DNA of 64,000 nucleotides from Candidatus Bipolaricaulota bacterium (GTDB taxonomy: Bacteria > Bipolaricaulota > Bipolaricaulia > Bipolaricaulales > Bipolaricaulaceae): assembly GCA_014360995.1 (NCBI GenBank), contig JACIWL010000005.1, positions 1 through 64,000 of the forward strand, in the 5' to 3' direction. The notes under the pieces are model-generated. The model did no database searches. It had not been told where the DNA came from and saw only the letters and a program-made list of their open reading frames with translations. A program made the translations under genes and the position numbers. This document shows, in pieces, positions 27,843 to 37,700 of the stretch. Positions within the stretch are counted from its first letter, which is position 1. Each line of letters begins with the position of its first letter.

Positions 27843-27929
27843 GCCGAGGTGGCGGAATTGGCAGACGCGCTGTCTTGAGGGGGCAGTGGGCTTCGGCCCG
27901 TGCGGGTTCGACTCCCGCCCTCGGCACCA
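27843..27929 (+). tRNA. tRNA-Leu(GAG), CCA encoded
   Basis: GCCGAGG...CCTCGGCACCA, long variable arm, anticodon loop TTGAGGG. Confidence 0.95.
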
Positions 27930-27930
27930 G

Positions 27931-27955
27931 GCCGGCCCAGCGCCGGCTTTCTTTT
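27931..27955 (+). terminator. tRNA-Leu terminator GCCGGC-CCAGC-GCCGGC + TTTCTTTT
   Basis: 6-bp GC stem followed by T-rich tract. Confidence 0.65.
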
Positions 27956-27966
27956 AGAATTGGCCA

Positions 27967-28980
27967 ATGCCCATGAGCCCCCAAAAGAAGCTTACGCCTC
28001 TAATCCCCGTGAAAATAACGGGAACCGGCTCGTACCTCCCGGAGAAAATCCTGACCAACGACGATCTCGCCCAGTTTTTAGAGACCAGCGACGAATGGAT
28101 CCGCACCCGCACCGGTATCCGCACTCGCCACATCCTCTCCCCCGAGGAGATCCCGGCGAAGATGGGGATCGAGGCCGGGCAAAGGGCCCTGGCCCAAGGG
28201 CGAAGGAGCCCCAAGGACGTGGACCTCCTCCTTGTGGCCACGAATGTTCCCGAGGAACCCATTCCCGGAACGGCTCCGCACATCGCCCTGGGACTTGGCC
28301 TTGGGAAAGGAGCGTTTGCCGATGTGACCGCCGGCTGCGCCGGTTTTCTTTACGCCCTGGCCATGGCCGCAACCATGATCCACGCGGGAATGGCCAAAAG
28401 AGCGTTGGTGATAGGCACCGAGGCCCTTTCCCGATTTGTGAATTGGCAAGATCGCGCAACGTGCGTCCTTTTTGGGGACGGCGCGGGTGCGGTCCTCATG
28501 GAGGCCAAAAAAGGAAAGGCGGGAATCCTCGGGGTGGCCCTGCGGGGGGATGCCACGAAGCTCGGGCTTTTGCGGATCGAGGCCGGCGGAGTGAGGCTTC
28601 CCGCAAGCATGGAGACGGTCCAAGCGGGAAAACATTTTCTTGAGATGGAGGGAAAGGGGCTCTTTCGGGCGGCGGTGGGGATGATGGCCGAGGCCACCCG
28701 CGCCGCCGCCGCCCAAGCCGGATTAACCCTGGAGGAGATCGACTGGGTCGTCCCCCACCAGGCCAACCTCCGGATCATCGAAGCGTTGGTGAAGCGCCTC
28801 CGCATCCCGGAGGAAAAGGTGGTGGTGAACATCGAGCGTGTGGCCAACACCTCCACGGCCTCCATCCCTATTGCCCTGGACGAGCTCGTGCGGGCGGGCA
28901 AAGTTGAACCAGGGCAGATCTTGGCCCTCACAGCCTTCGGGGCCGGAGCCTGCTATGGGACGGTGATCCTCCGATGGTAG
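27967..28980 (+). CDS. fabH: 3-oxoacyl-ACP synthase III
   Basis: GTGSYLPEKILTNDDLA; VTAGCAGFLYAL; WVVPHQANLRII. Confidence 0.95.
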   Translation: MPMSPQKKLTPLIPVKITGTGSYLPEKILTNDDLAQFLETSDEWIRTRTGIRTRHILSPEEIPAKMGIEAGQRALAQGRRSPKDVDLLLVATNVPEEPIPGTAPHIALGLGLGKGAFADVTAGCAGFLYALAMAATMIHAGMAKRALVIGTEALSRFVNWQDRATCVLFGDGAGAVLMEAKKGKAGILGVALRGDATKLGLLRIEAGGVRLPASMETVQAGKHFLEMEGKGLFRAAVGMMAEATRAAAAQAGLTLEEIDWVVPHQANLRIIEALVKRLRIPEEKVVVNIERVANTSTASIPIALDELVRAGKVEPGQILALTAFGAGACYGTVILRW

Positions 28981-29849
28981 CCTTCCTCTTCCCCGGGCAG
29001 GGCTCACAGGAAGTGGGGATGGGGAAGGAGCTCTTCGCCAAGCCTGCGGGAAAGGAGGTGCTGGCGGAGGCGGCGAAACTCGGGTGGAAAAAATTTGTGC
29101 CGGAAATCCCCGCCGAGGAACTTTCCAAAACGGCGGTGGCCCAGCCGGCCATCTTCCTGGTGGAGTGGGCGGGGTTTTTGATAGCCAAAGAGCAAGGGGA
29201 GCCAAAGGCGGTGGCCGGCCACTCCCTGGGAGAATTCGCGGCCCTAGCTGCCGCGGGAGTCCTGGATTGGCCCACGGCCTTTAAACTCGTCCTTCTGCGG
29301 GGAGAGCTCATGGAGGAGGCGGCAAAAAAACAGCCGGGAGGGATGCTCGCCGTCCTTGGCCTTCCCGGGGAGAAAGTGGAGGGGGTGGCCGAAGAAAGCG
29401 GCTGCTTTATGGCCAATATCAATGCGCCGGGGCAAGTGGTGTTGGCAGGGGATCCTTCTGCCCTGGGGCGTGCGGAAAAGCTGGCCCAGGAAAGGGGCGG
29501 AAAGGCCGTTCGTCTCGCGGTAGCTGGCGCTTTCCACTCCCCATTTATGAGGGAAGCCGCCCAGCGCTTCGCTCAGGCCCTGGAGGAACTCGTTTTCCGC
29601 GCACCGAAAATAACTTTTGTCTCCAGCGCAAGCGGGGAGGTGGAGAAAGATCCGGAAAGGATAAGGGAGATCCTTAAGGCCCAAATGACGGCCCCGGTTT
29701 TGTGGGCTAAAACCATGGAAACCCTCGCTGCCGTGGGGGTGGAGGAGGCCTGGGAAGTAGGCCCCGGACAGGTCCTCACCCGCCTTGGCAGGCGCATCAC
29801 CCAACGGGTACGCTTCCGGGCCCTGGCGGAGGTTCTGGGAAATGTTTGA
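28974..29849 (+). CDS. fabD: malonyl-CoA:ACP transacylase
   Basis: [28 protein letters not shown]. Confidence 0.95.
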   Translation: MVAFLFPGQGSQEVGMGKELFAKPAGKEVLAEAAKLGWKKFVPEIPAEELSKTAVAQPAIFLVEWAGFLIAKEQGEPKAVAGHSLGEFAALAAAGVLDWPTAFKLVLLRGELMEEAAKKQPGGMLAVLGLPGEKVEGVAEESGCFMANINAPGQVVLAGDPSALGRAEKLAQERGGKAVRLAVAGAFHSPFMREAAQRFAQALEELVFRAPKITFVSSASGEVEKDPERIREILKAQMTAPVLWAKTMETLAAVGVEEAWEVGPGQVLTRLGRRITQRVRFRALAEVLGNV

Positions 29850-30576
29850 GGGGAAAGTAGCGCTCATAACGGGAGGAACCTCGGGGATTGGGCTGGCCAC
29901 GGCCAAGCTCCTCGTGGCCCGGGGCGGCCAGGCGGTGGTGGTGGGGCGGGACCCGGGGCGCGGAGCCCAGGCGGAAGCGGAACTTGGCGGCAAAGGGAAG
30001 TTCGTGCCCGCCGATGTCTCCAATCCGGAAGAGGTAAAAAAGATGTTCGATGAGGCCCTCCAATGGGCTGGAAAACTGGATTTCCTGGTGCATGCCGCTG
30101 GTCACACCCGGGATAAACTCCTCGTCCGCATGGAGCTCAGGGACTGGGAGGAGATCTTGGGGGTCCACCTCACCGGGGGGTATCTCTGTGCGCGGGAGGC
30201 GCTGCGGATCATGATGAAGGCCCGGGCGGGGGCGATCGTGTTTGTGGGCTCGGTGGTGGGGCTCACGGGAAACGTGGGGCAGGCGAACTACGCCGCAGCC
30301 AAGGCTGGGCTTGTGGCCCTCACCAAGACCCTGGCCCGGGAGGCCGCCCCGTGGGGGATCCGGGTGAACCTCGTGGCCCCAGGGTACATCGAGACCCCCA
30401 TGACCGCGGCCCTTCCGGAGAAGATCCGCGCGGAGTACCTGGCCCGCATTCCCCTGGGTCGGGCCGGCCAACCAGAGGAGGTGGCCGAGGCCATCCTCTT
30501 CTTGCTCTCACCCCAGTCCTCCTATATAACCGGCCATGTTCTCTGCGTGGATGGGGGCCTTGTCCCCTGCACCTGA
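29842..30576 (+). CDS. fabG: 3-oxoacyl-ACP reductase
   Basis: [45 protein letters not shown]. Confidence 0.94.
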   Translation: MFEGKVALITGGTSGIGLATAKLLVARGGQAVVVGRDPGRGAQAEAELGGKGKFVPADVSNPEEVKKMFDEALQWAGKLDFLVHAAGHTRDKLLVRMELRDWEEILGVHLTGGYLCAREALRIMMKARAGAIVFVGSVVGLTGNVGQANYAAAKAGLVALTKTLAREAAPWGIRVNLVAPGYIETPMTAALPEKIRAEYLARIPLGRAGQPEEVAEAILFLLSPQSSYITGHVLCVDGGLVPCT

Positions 30577-30588
30577 GGAGGTGAAAAG

Positions 30589-30858
30589 ATGAGCGATGTG
30601 GCAAATCGGGTTAAGGAGATCATCGCGGAGCAGCTCATGGTGGATTTGGAGGAGATCACCGAGGACTCCACGTTTGTCGATGACCTCGGCGCCGATTCCC
30701 TCGATCGGGTGGAGCTGATCATGGAGTTCGAGGAGGAGTTCGGCATCGAGATCCCCGACGCGGACGCGGAGAAGATCAGCACCGTGGGCGAGGCCATCGC
30801 CTATATCGAGCGGCGACTCGCGGAGAAATCCGGGGAGCAAAGCAGCGTAGAAGTCTAA
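30589..30858 (+). CDS. acpP: acyl carrier protein
   Basis: [26 protein letters not shown]. Confidence 0.96.
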   Translation: MSDVANRVKEIIAEQLMVDLEEITEDSTFVDDLGADSLDRVELIMEFEEEFGIEIPDADAEKISTVGEAIAYIERRLAEKSGEQSSVEV

Positions 30859-30859
30859 C

Positions 30860-32155
30860 ATGCCCCAGGTCTACGTGGAGGAACTGGGCCGCTTCGTGGG
30901 CCAAGAGGTCCTAATCCAGGGCTGGCTTTACAACAAGCGTTCCTCGGGAAAAGTCCGGTTTGTCCTGGTGCGGGACGGCACGGGGATCGTCCAAGGGGTG
31001 GTCACCCCAGAAGCCGATCCTCTGACGTTTGAGCTTGCGGAGCGCTTGCCGCAGGAAAGTTCCCTGCGCCTTTGGGGCACGGTGCGGGCCGATCCCCGGG
31101 CCCCAGGTGGCTATGAGGTCCTCGTCCGAAAGATCGAGCCAGTCCATATTCCAAAGGAGCCATTCCCCATTGGCCTCAAGGAGCACGGAGTGGGGTTCCT
31201 CATGGACCATCGCCACCTTTGGATCCGCATGCGCAAGCAGGTGCCGATCCTGCGCATCCGCGACGCGGTCTTTTGGGCCATCCGCGCGTTTTTCAAGGAG
31301 CGGGGGTTTGTGGCCACCGAAGCCCCCATCATCGTGGGCACTGCTGTCGAGGGAACTACCACCCTCTTTCCCCTCGATTACTTTGGTGAGCCGGCGTATC
31401 TTTCCCAATCTGGCCAGCTTTATCTAGAGGCCACCTGCATGGCCCTGGGCCGGGTTTATTGGATCGGCCCGTGTTTCCGCGCGGAAAAGTCCAAGACCCG
31501 CCGGCACCTCACGGAGTTCTGGATGGCCGAGGCCGAGGCCGCCTTCCTCGACCACGAAGAAAATCTCCGCCTTCAAGAGGACCTCGTCCGCTACATTGTG
31601 GAGGCGGTGGTAGCGGAGAGAAAGCGCGAACTTTTGGAGCTTGGGCGCGACCCGGAGAAGCTCCTTGCTGAGGTGCGCGAACCCTTTGTGCGCATCACCT
31701 ATAAAGAGGCGATAGAGATCATCCGCTCCCATGGTGTTCCCATCGCGTACGGCGACGACTTCGGCGCTCCTGCGGAGGATGCCCTCTCCCACCATTTTGG
31801 CCGGCCGGTGTTCGTGGAGCGCTACCCCAAGGAGATCAAGCCCTTTTACATGAAGCGCGATCCCCAAAACCCGGCGGTGGTGCTCAACGCCGACCTCATC
31901 GCTCCCGAGGGGTACGGGGAGATCATCGGAGGCTCTCAGCGCGTGGACACGGAAGAGGAGCTTTTGGCACAGCTTGAGGAGGCCAACCTCCCCGTGGAGC
32001 CCTACCGCTGGTACATCGACCTTCGCAAATGGGGTTCGGTCCCGCATGCGGGCTTTGGGCTTGGGGTGGAGCGCACCGTGGCCTGGATCACCGGTGTGGA
32101 CCACATTCGCGAGACAATCCCCTTCCCAAGGATGCTAGACCGCCTCTACCCTTGA
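30860..32155 (+). CDS. asnS: asparaginyl-tRNA synthetase
   Basis: class II synthetase; WMAEAEAAF; GFGLGVERTVAWITG; HIRETIPFPR. Confidence 0.92.
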   Translation: MPQVYVEELGRFVGQEVLIQGWLYNKRSSGKVRFVLVRDGTGIVQGVVTPEADPLTFELAERLPQESSLRLWGTVRADPRAPGGYEVLVRKIEPVHIPKEPFPIGLKEHGVGFLMDHRHLWIRMRKQVPILRIRDAVFWAIRAFFKERGFVATEAPIIVGTAVEGTTTLFPLDYFGEPAYLSQSGQLYLEATCMALGRVYWIGPCFRAEKSKTRRHLTEFWMAEAEAAFLDHEENLRLQEDLVRYIVEAVVAERKRELLELGRDPEKLLAEVREPFVRITYKEAIEIIRSHGVPIAYGDDFGAPAEDALSHHFGRPVFVERYPKEIKPFYMKRDPQNPAVVLNADLIAPEGYGEIIGGSQRVDTEEELLAQLEEANLPVEPYRWYIDLRKWGSVPHAGFGLGVERTVAWITGVDHIRETIPFPRMLDRLYP

Positions 32156-32237
32156 CCGGGGGTGGGGGGAGAGGCTACACTGAGGTGGGTCGGCTGAGGG
32201 TGAAGATGCCGATCCAGTGCTAATTTTTTCCAAAAGA

Positions 32238-32267
32238 GGGCGGCTGCCCAAGTTCGGGCAGCCGCCC
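32238..32267 (-). terminator. intrinsic terminator downstream of HU gene
   Basis: Perfect 12-bp stem GGGCGGCTGCCC/GGGCAGCCGCCC, 6-nt loop; minus-strand T-rich tail. Confidence 0.8.
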
Positions 32268-32287
32268 AGCCCCCGGTTGTCCTGGCC

Positions 32288-32611
32288 TTAAGCCTTCTTC
32301 ACCTTGAGCTCGCCCTTCTCCTCCACGGCCTTGAGCTTCTTCTGGACGAGGGTCTTCAGGTTCTTGCCGGGCTTGAAGGCCGGAACAACCTTCTCCGGGA
32401 CGGTGATGCGTTTCTGGGTCTGGGGATTGATGCGCTGGGAGCGCTTGCGCGCCCGCACCTCGAACTTCCCAAACCCAGTGAGGAGCACGGGCTCGTTGTT
32501 GGCCAAAGCCTCGGTGATGATGTCCACCGTGGCGTCAAGGGCTTTCCGGGCGTCCTTCTTGGTAAGCCCGGCCCGCTGCGCGATCCGATCCACCAGTTCC
32601 GCCTTATTCAC
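32288..32611 (-). CDS. hup: HU family DNA-binding protein
   Basis: MNKAELVDRIAQRAGLTKKDARKALDATVDIITEAL; GFGKFEVRARKRSQRINPQT. Confidence 0.95.
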   Translation of the reverse strand: MNKAELVDRIAQRAGLTKKDARKALDATVDIITEALANNEPVLLTGFGKFEVRARKRSQRINPQTQKRITVPEKVVPAFKPGKNLKTLVQKKLKAVEEKGELKVKKA

Positions 32612-32644
32612 TCTCGATCACCTCCTTTCGCGCGGATTTGTCAG

Positions 32645-32674
32645 AGTATAGTAGGGTTTGCGCACGGCTGTCAA
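32645..32674 (-). promoter_or_regulatory. HU promoter TTGACA-18-TATACT
   Basis: Near-consensus sigma70 boxes on minus strand. Confidence 0.75.
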
Positions 32675-32710
32675 GTAGGGTGGCGATCCCTTGGGGGTTC
32701 CCGGTCGGCC

Positions 32711-32739
32711 TTGCGGGAAATCGGCCCGATCGGTAAAGT
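32711..32739 (+). promoter_or_regulatory. rpsF operon promoter TTGCGG-17-TAAAGT
   Basis: Spacing and position upstream of rpsF RBS AAGGAGG. Confidence 0.5.
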
Positions 32740-32772
32740 AGGACCGGAAAAACTCGCAAAGGAGGAGAACCC

Positions 32773-33078
32773 GTGGCCGGTGAAATTCGCACTTATGAGG
32801 TGGTTTATATCCTCCGCCCGGACCTTGACGAGGCTCAGCGGCGGGAGAAAATGGCCAAGGTCGAAACCTTGATCGCCCAGGAGGGAGGCCAGGTACAAAA
32901 GACCGAGGAGTGGGGTCAGCGCATCCTGGCCTATGAGATCGAGCACTTCCGGGAAGGGTACTACGTGCTTGTCACTTTCACTCTTCCCGCAGACCGGGTG
33001 GAAAGCTTCCAAGAACGCCTGGGCATGGATGACGCGTTTCTGCGGTATCAGGTGGTGAGGGTGGACGGGAAGACATGA
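32773..33078 (+). CDS. rpsF: 30S ribosomal protein S6
   Basis: YEVVYILRPDLDEAQRREKMAKVETLI; operon with ssb and rpsR. Confidence 0.95.
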   Translation: MAGEIRTYEVVYILRPDLDEAQRREKMAKVETLIAQEGGQVQKTEEWGQRILAYEIEHFREGYYVLVTFTLPADRVESFQERLGMDDAFLRYQVVRVDGKT

Positions 33079-33476
33079 GCGACGTGAACCGGGTGATCCT
33101 CACCGGTCGGCTTACCTCCGACCCAGATCTTCGCTACACCCAAAGCGGACGGCCCATGGTGCGCTTTGATCTAGCGGTGAACCGGCGGTGGGTGAACCCG
33201 GAGACGGGGCAACCAGAGGAGGAAGTGACGTTCGTTCCGGTGGTGGTGTGGGGAAAGCAGGCCGAGACCTGCGCGGCTTGGCTGCGCAAGGGGCGCCAGG
33301 TGGCGGTGGATGGGCGGTTGCGGATCCGCTCTTTTGAGACGCAAAACGGCGATCGCCGCCGGGTCACGGAGGTGGTGGCCCAGACCGTCCATTTCCTCGG
33401 CCCCAAACCCGAGGCGCCCGAGGTCCCCGAGCCCCCAACGGAAGAAGCATACCCTGAAGAGGAGGTGCCATTTTGA
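33075..33476 (+). CDS. ssb: single-stranded DNA-binding protein
   Basis: MSDVNRVILTGRLTSDPDLRYTQSGRPMVRFDLAVNR; acidic tail ending EEVPF. Confidence 0.96.
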   Translation: MSDVNRVILTGRLTSDPDLRYTQSGRPMVRFDLAVNRRWVNPETGQPEEEVTFVPVVVWGKQAETCAAWLRKGRQVAVDGRLRIRSFETQNGDRRRVTEVVAQTVHFLGPKPEAPEVPEPPTEEAYPEEEVPF

Positions 33477-33685
33477 GCGAGAAATCCAAAACTTGTCGTG
33501 TCTGTCAACAGGGACTGGAGCTCACCTATAAGAAGCCCGAGGTGCTGAAGCAATTCATGAACCGGCGGGGAAAGATCCTCTCCCGCCGCATCACCAAGCT
33601 CTGCGCCAAGCACCAGCGGCTTTTGGCCACGGAGATTGATCGGGCGAGGAAGCTCGCCCTCCTTCCCTACGAGGAGTTGCCCTAG
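33473..33685 (+). CDS. rpsR: 30S ribosomal protein S18
   Basis: PEVLKQFMNRRGKILSRRITKLCAKHQRLLATEIDRARKLALLPY. Confidence 0.95.
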   Translation: MSEKSKTCRVCQQGLELTYKKPEVLKQFMNRRGKILSRRITKLCAKHQRLLATEIDRARKLALLPYEELP

Positions 33686-33688
33686 TTT

Positions 33689-34786
33689 ATGCCGGGAACG
33701 ACCGTCCTCCTCTTCGACCGCGGGGGGCGGGATTTGATATCCCGGGTGCGCACAGCCAGCGCAAAACACGTCGTAGGGAAGCTCCAAGGGGCGCCGGGCG
33801 TGGAGAGGATCGTGGTGGCCACGGCCACCCCCGAGGCCTGGGAAGATTGCCCTTGTGTTCTCGCCCAGGACCCACCGGAGGGCTGGCACTTTGGGGCCCG
33901 CTTCACCGCGCTTTTGGCCGCTTATAAGCCGGAGCGTGTGCTTTATCTTGCCAGTGGCGCCGGGCTCCTTTTCTCCGACGCCGATTGGCACCGCCTTTTG
34001 ACGAAAGAGCTCCCCGAGCCCTATGCCGTCCTCAACAATTTCTACTCCACCGACCTCGCCCTGATGGCCCCACCCTGGCCCATTCCGGACCTTTCCCGCG
34101 ATAACCCTCTGGGGATGCGCCTTTGGCAGGCGGGATACGCGTGCTATGAGCTTCCGCGCTGTGCCGCAACGCAACTGGATATCGACACCCCCGGCGAGCT
34201 CCAAATCCTCGCCCTTCACCCCGATCTTTCCGAGGAGGTGCGGGAGGCCCTGGCCGAGGTCCCCACGGAGCGGGCGAAGGCCCTTTTAGAGGCCATCGTC
34301 GATCCGGAGGCCGAGGTGGTTCTCATCGGGCGGGTGAGCGGACATCTCTTGCGTTTTTTGGATGAAGAAGCGGCCTGCCGGTTCCGGGTGCTCTCGGAGG
34401 AGCGGGGGATGGAGGCGAGCGGCCGGGCCGAGCGCGGCGCCGTGCTTTCTTTCCTGGGGGTTTGGGCGGAGCGCGTCGGTCCGCGGGCAGTGGTGCGGGC
34501 CCTCGAGCGCCTGGGCGATGTGGTGGTGTGGGATATCCGCGTCCTCATGGGGCATCTCGGTGTCTGGCCTCCTCCGGAGGAGCGCTACGCCTGCGACCTC
34601 TTGCAAGAAGAAAGGGTGAGCGATCCCTGGCTGCGGGAATTGGTCCAAGCCTGCGCGGAAAGCTCCACCCCCTTCCTCCTGGGCGGTCATTCCCTCGTCT
34701 CGGGCGGGATGTACCTCGCGGTGGAGCTCGCCTGGCGCGGGAAGGACTTGGAGCAGCACTTTCGCCCCCTCCCCTTTGAGGGATAA
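33689..34786 (+). CDS. putative NTP-transferase-like protein
   Basis: MobA/CofC-like layout suggested by VERIVVATATPEAW...LLFSDADW...QLDIDTPGELQIL; weak. Confidence 0.45.
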   Translation: MPGTTVLLFDRGGRDLISRVRTASAKHVVGKLQGAPGVERIVVATATPEAWEDCPCVLAQDPPEGWHFGARFTALLAAYKPERVLYLASGAGLLFSDADWHRLLTKELPEPYAVLNNFYSTDLALMAPPWPIPDLSRDNPLGMRLWQAGYACYELPRCAATQLDIDTPGELQILALHPDLSEEVREALAEVPTERAKALLEAIVDPEAEVVLIGRVSGHLLRFLDEEAACRFRVLSEERGMEASGRAERGAVLSFLGVWAERVGPRAVVRALERLGDVVVWDIRVLMGHLGVWPPPEERYACDLLQEERVSDPWLRELVQACAESSTPFLLGGHSLVSGGMYLAVELAWRGKDLEQHFRPLPFEG

Positions 34787-34798
34787 TCGCGTGCAGCC

Positions 34799-37700
34799 AT
34801 GGAAGGAAAACTTTGGGAGTTGAGCCTGGCGGAGATCGACCGGGTGGTGGCGGAGCTTGCTAAAGCCGAGGAGCGAAGACAAAGGGAGAAGATAATCCTC
34901 ATCCCCTCGGAATCTTTGACCCCACTGGCCGTGCGGGAGGCGCTGGGGTCGGCCTTCACCTCCATCTATGCCGAGGGCTATCCCCGTGAGGAAAGCCTCC
35001 GTTTCCCCGAGGCCCGCATCGCCGACCTGGCTGAGCAGCTTTCCTACTATCGGCGCTACAGCGACCGAAGGTTCTACAAAGGCGTGGAACTGGCGGACGT
35101 GCTAGAGGCCTTGGCCTGCCGAAGGTGCGCGGAGTGCTTCGCCACCCCTGACGTGCCTCCGGAAGCCATTTTCGTGAACATCCAGCCCCTTTCTGGGGCA
35201 GCGGCGAACCTCGCCATATATGAGGCCCTCCTCAAACCCGGGGATACATTGATGGCCATGGACCTCAGCCAAGGCGGGCACCTCTCTCACGGCTCGCCAT
35301 TTCACGTCTCCGGTCGACGTTACCGGATCGTGACCTACGGTGTAAACCCCAAGACCGAGCGCCTTGACTACGACGAGATCGCAGAGATCGCCAAGCGCGA
35401 GCGGCCCAAGATGATCGTGGCCGGCTACACCTCTTATCCCTGGGCTCCGGATTGGAAAGCGTTCCGGGAGATCGCCTCCTCTTGCGGGGCCTTCCTTTTT
35501 GCCGACATCGCCCACACGGCGGGGATGGCCATCGCCGGAGCCTACCCCACCCCCGTGGGCTACGCCGACGTGGTCATGTTCACCACCCACAAGACCCTTT
35601 GCGGGCCGCGGGGGGCGGTGATCCTTTCCTTCGATCCGGAGATCGCCGCGCGCATCGACCAGGCCGTCTTCCCTGGAGCGCAAGGCGGGCCACACGTGAA
35701 CAAATTCGCAGGAATCGCCGTGGCCTTCGCCATCGCCAAGACCCCGGAATTCCGTAGCCTCATGTTCAAAATCGTGGAGAATGCCAAAACCCTGGCCGCT
35801 TTCTTGGAAAGGGAGGGGCTTCGGCTCTGTTACGGAGGGACCAACACCCACCTCCTCGTTTTGGACCTCCGGGCCATTGCCACGAAAAATGGAAACCCTC
35901 TCATGGGGGAAATCGCCGCCCGCGTCCTCGATCTGGCCGGAATTGTGGCCAACAAGAACACCATCCCTGGGGACACCTCCGCTGCGGACGCCCGGGGTAT
36001 CCGTTATGGCACCCCATGGGTCACCCAGCGGGGGATGGGCGAGCGGGAGATGCGGGAGATCGCGGAGATCACCCGCCTCGTTTTGACTGAGATCCGCCCG
36101 TTTTTCTATCACGGGGTCCGCGGCCCCCTTCCACGCGGGAAAATCCCCCTTCCAGTCCTGCGGGAAGCGCAAGAGCGGGTACGGGCGATCCTCACGAGGT
36201 TCGGCGTGGAGAGCGAAAGCCCGGTTAAGGTAGGGGCAAGGAACCCAAACGGGGCAAGGGTTTTAGTTGTGCGCGGGGGACGCGCCGATCATCTTCTCCA
36301 CGAGGCCTCCACCGCCCACATTTTGGGGCTCAACGAAGGGGAAGCGGTGCGCGCCCTTTTCCTTAAGCCCGAAGGGGATGTCCTCTCCGAGGCGGTGATT
36401 GGAAAGCTTCCCGACGATGAGCTAGGACGCCCCCGGTTTGTGGTGGCCGTCCCGGAAAAACATGGGGAAAAGGTCAAAGAGTGGCTCTCCGCTCTTTCCG
36501 ATGGCTACGTGATCTTTGACCAGGGGGATATCTACCGAAAGGTGCAGGGCCCAGCAGTGGTGGAGGAATTCCACGGGACGGCGAAATTCTCACTGGATGG
36601 GACGGAGCTCCATATCGCCGAAGAAAAAGCCTCCGTAACTTTCCTTGGCCTTGAAGGGCCGGCGGAAAAACTTGTGCAGAAGCATCCGGAGCTTTTTGCC
36701 CTAAACAAAGCCTATTTCGTTGGGGGCGAGGCCCTGCGCGGGGAGGCAAGGAGAACCCCATATATGCCGAAAAGCCCGGAACGGCCGCTTCAGACGACGC
36801 CCCTCACCCCTTGGCACCGGGAGACAGGGGCGCGGATGGCCCCCTTCGCCGGCTATGAGATGCCCCTTTGGTATAGCTCCGCCCTGGAGGAGCACCAGGC
36901 CGTGCGGAAGCACGCCGGCCTCTTCGATTTGGGCCACATGGGGATCTTCGAGGTTTCCGGCCGCTACGCCGAAAGCTTCCTCAACTTGGTCACCACCAAC
37001 TACGCAGGTTGGCTCCATCCCGGCCAGTCCCAGTATGGCTTCCTCCTCGATCCCGAAGGCCAGGTGATCGACGACCTCATCGTGTACCGCGCGGCCAAGG
37101 ACCGGTTCATCCTTATCGTAAACGCGGCCAATGAACTCAAGGACTGGGATTGGCTTTGCGCGGTCAACGAAGGCCGCGCCCTTTTGGATCCCAAGCGGCC
37201 GTGGGTTGAACCCGACGGGCCTGTAGTTTTGCGCAACTTGAAGGAAGAGGCGGATGGCCTTGTGGACTTAGCCCTGCAGGGCCCAGCCTCCCGGGATATC
37301 CTCCTTTCTCTCCTTCCCAAGCGCGCTAGATCCATGCTTTTGGCCCTGCGCCGAACGGAGTTCTGCGAGCTTTCCGTCCTCGGCGTCCCCCTTCTTTGTG
37401 CGCGCACGGGGTACACGGGCGAGGCCCTGGGCTACGAGCTTTTGGTGCCGAAATCCGAGGCCCAAAAGGTTTGGGAGGCCCTCCTTTCGGCGGGGAAAGC
37501 AAAGGGGCTCGTCCCCTGCGGGCTTGCTGCCCGGGATTCGTTGCGCACCGAGGCCGGCCTTCCCCTATACGGCCATGAGCTCGCCGGCCCCCACAACATC
37601 CTCCCCCACGAGGCCGGTTTCGCTCCCTATGTGAAACTGCACAAGGCATTTTTCGTTGGTCGCGAGGCGTACCTGGAGGCCCTTTCCCACTGGAAGCGGG

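Noticed and set aside
33134-34219. 361-aa minus ORF
   Set aside because: Antisense to ssb-rpsR-NTP-transferase-like genes, which have strong or moderate homology signals
35102-36172. 356-aa minus ORF
   Set aside because: Antisense to the GlyA domain; no coherent domain
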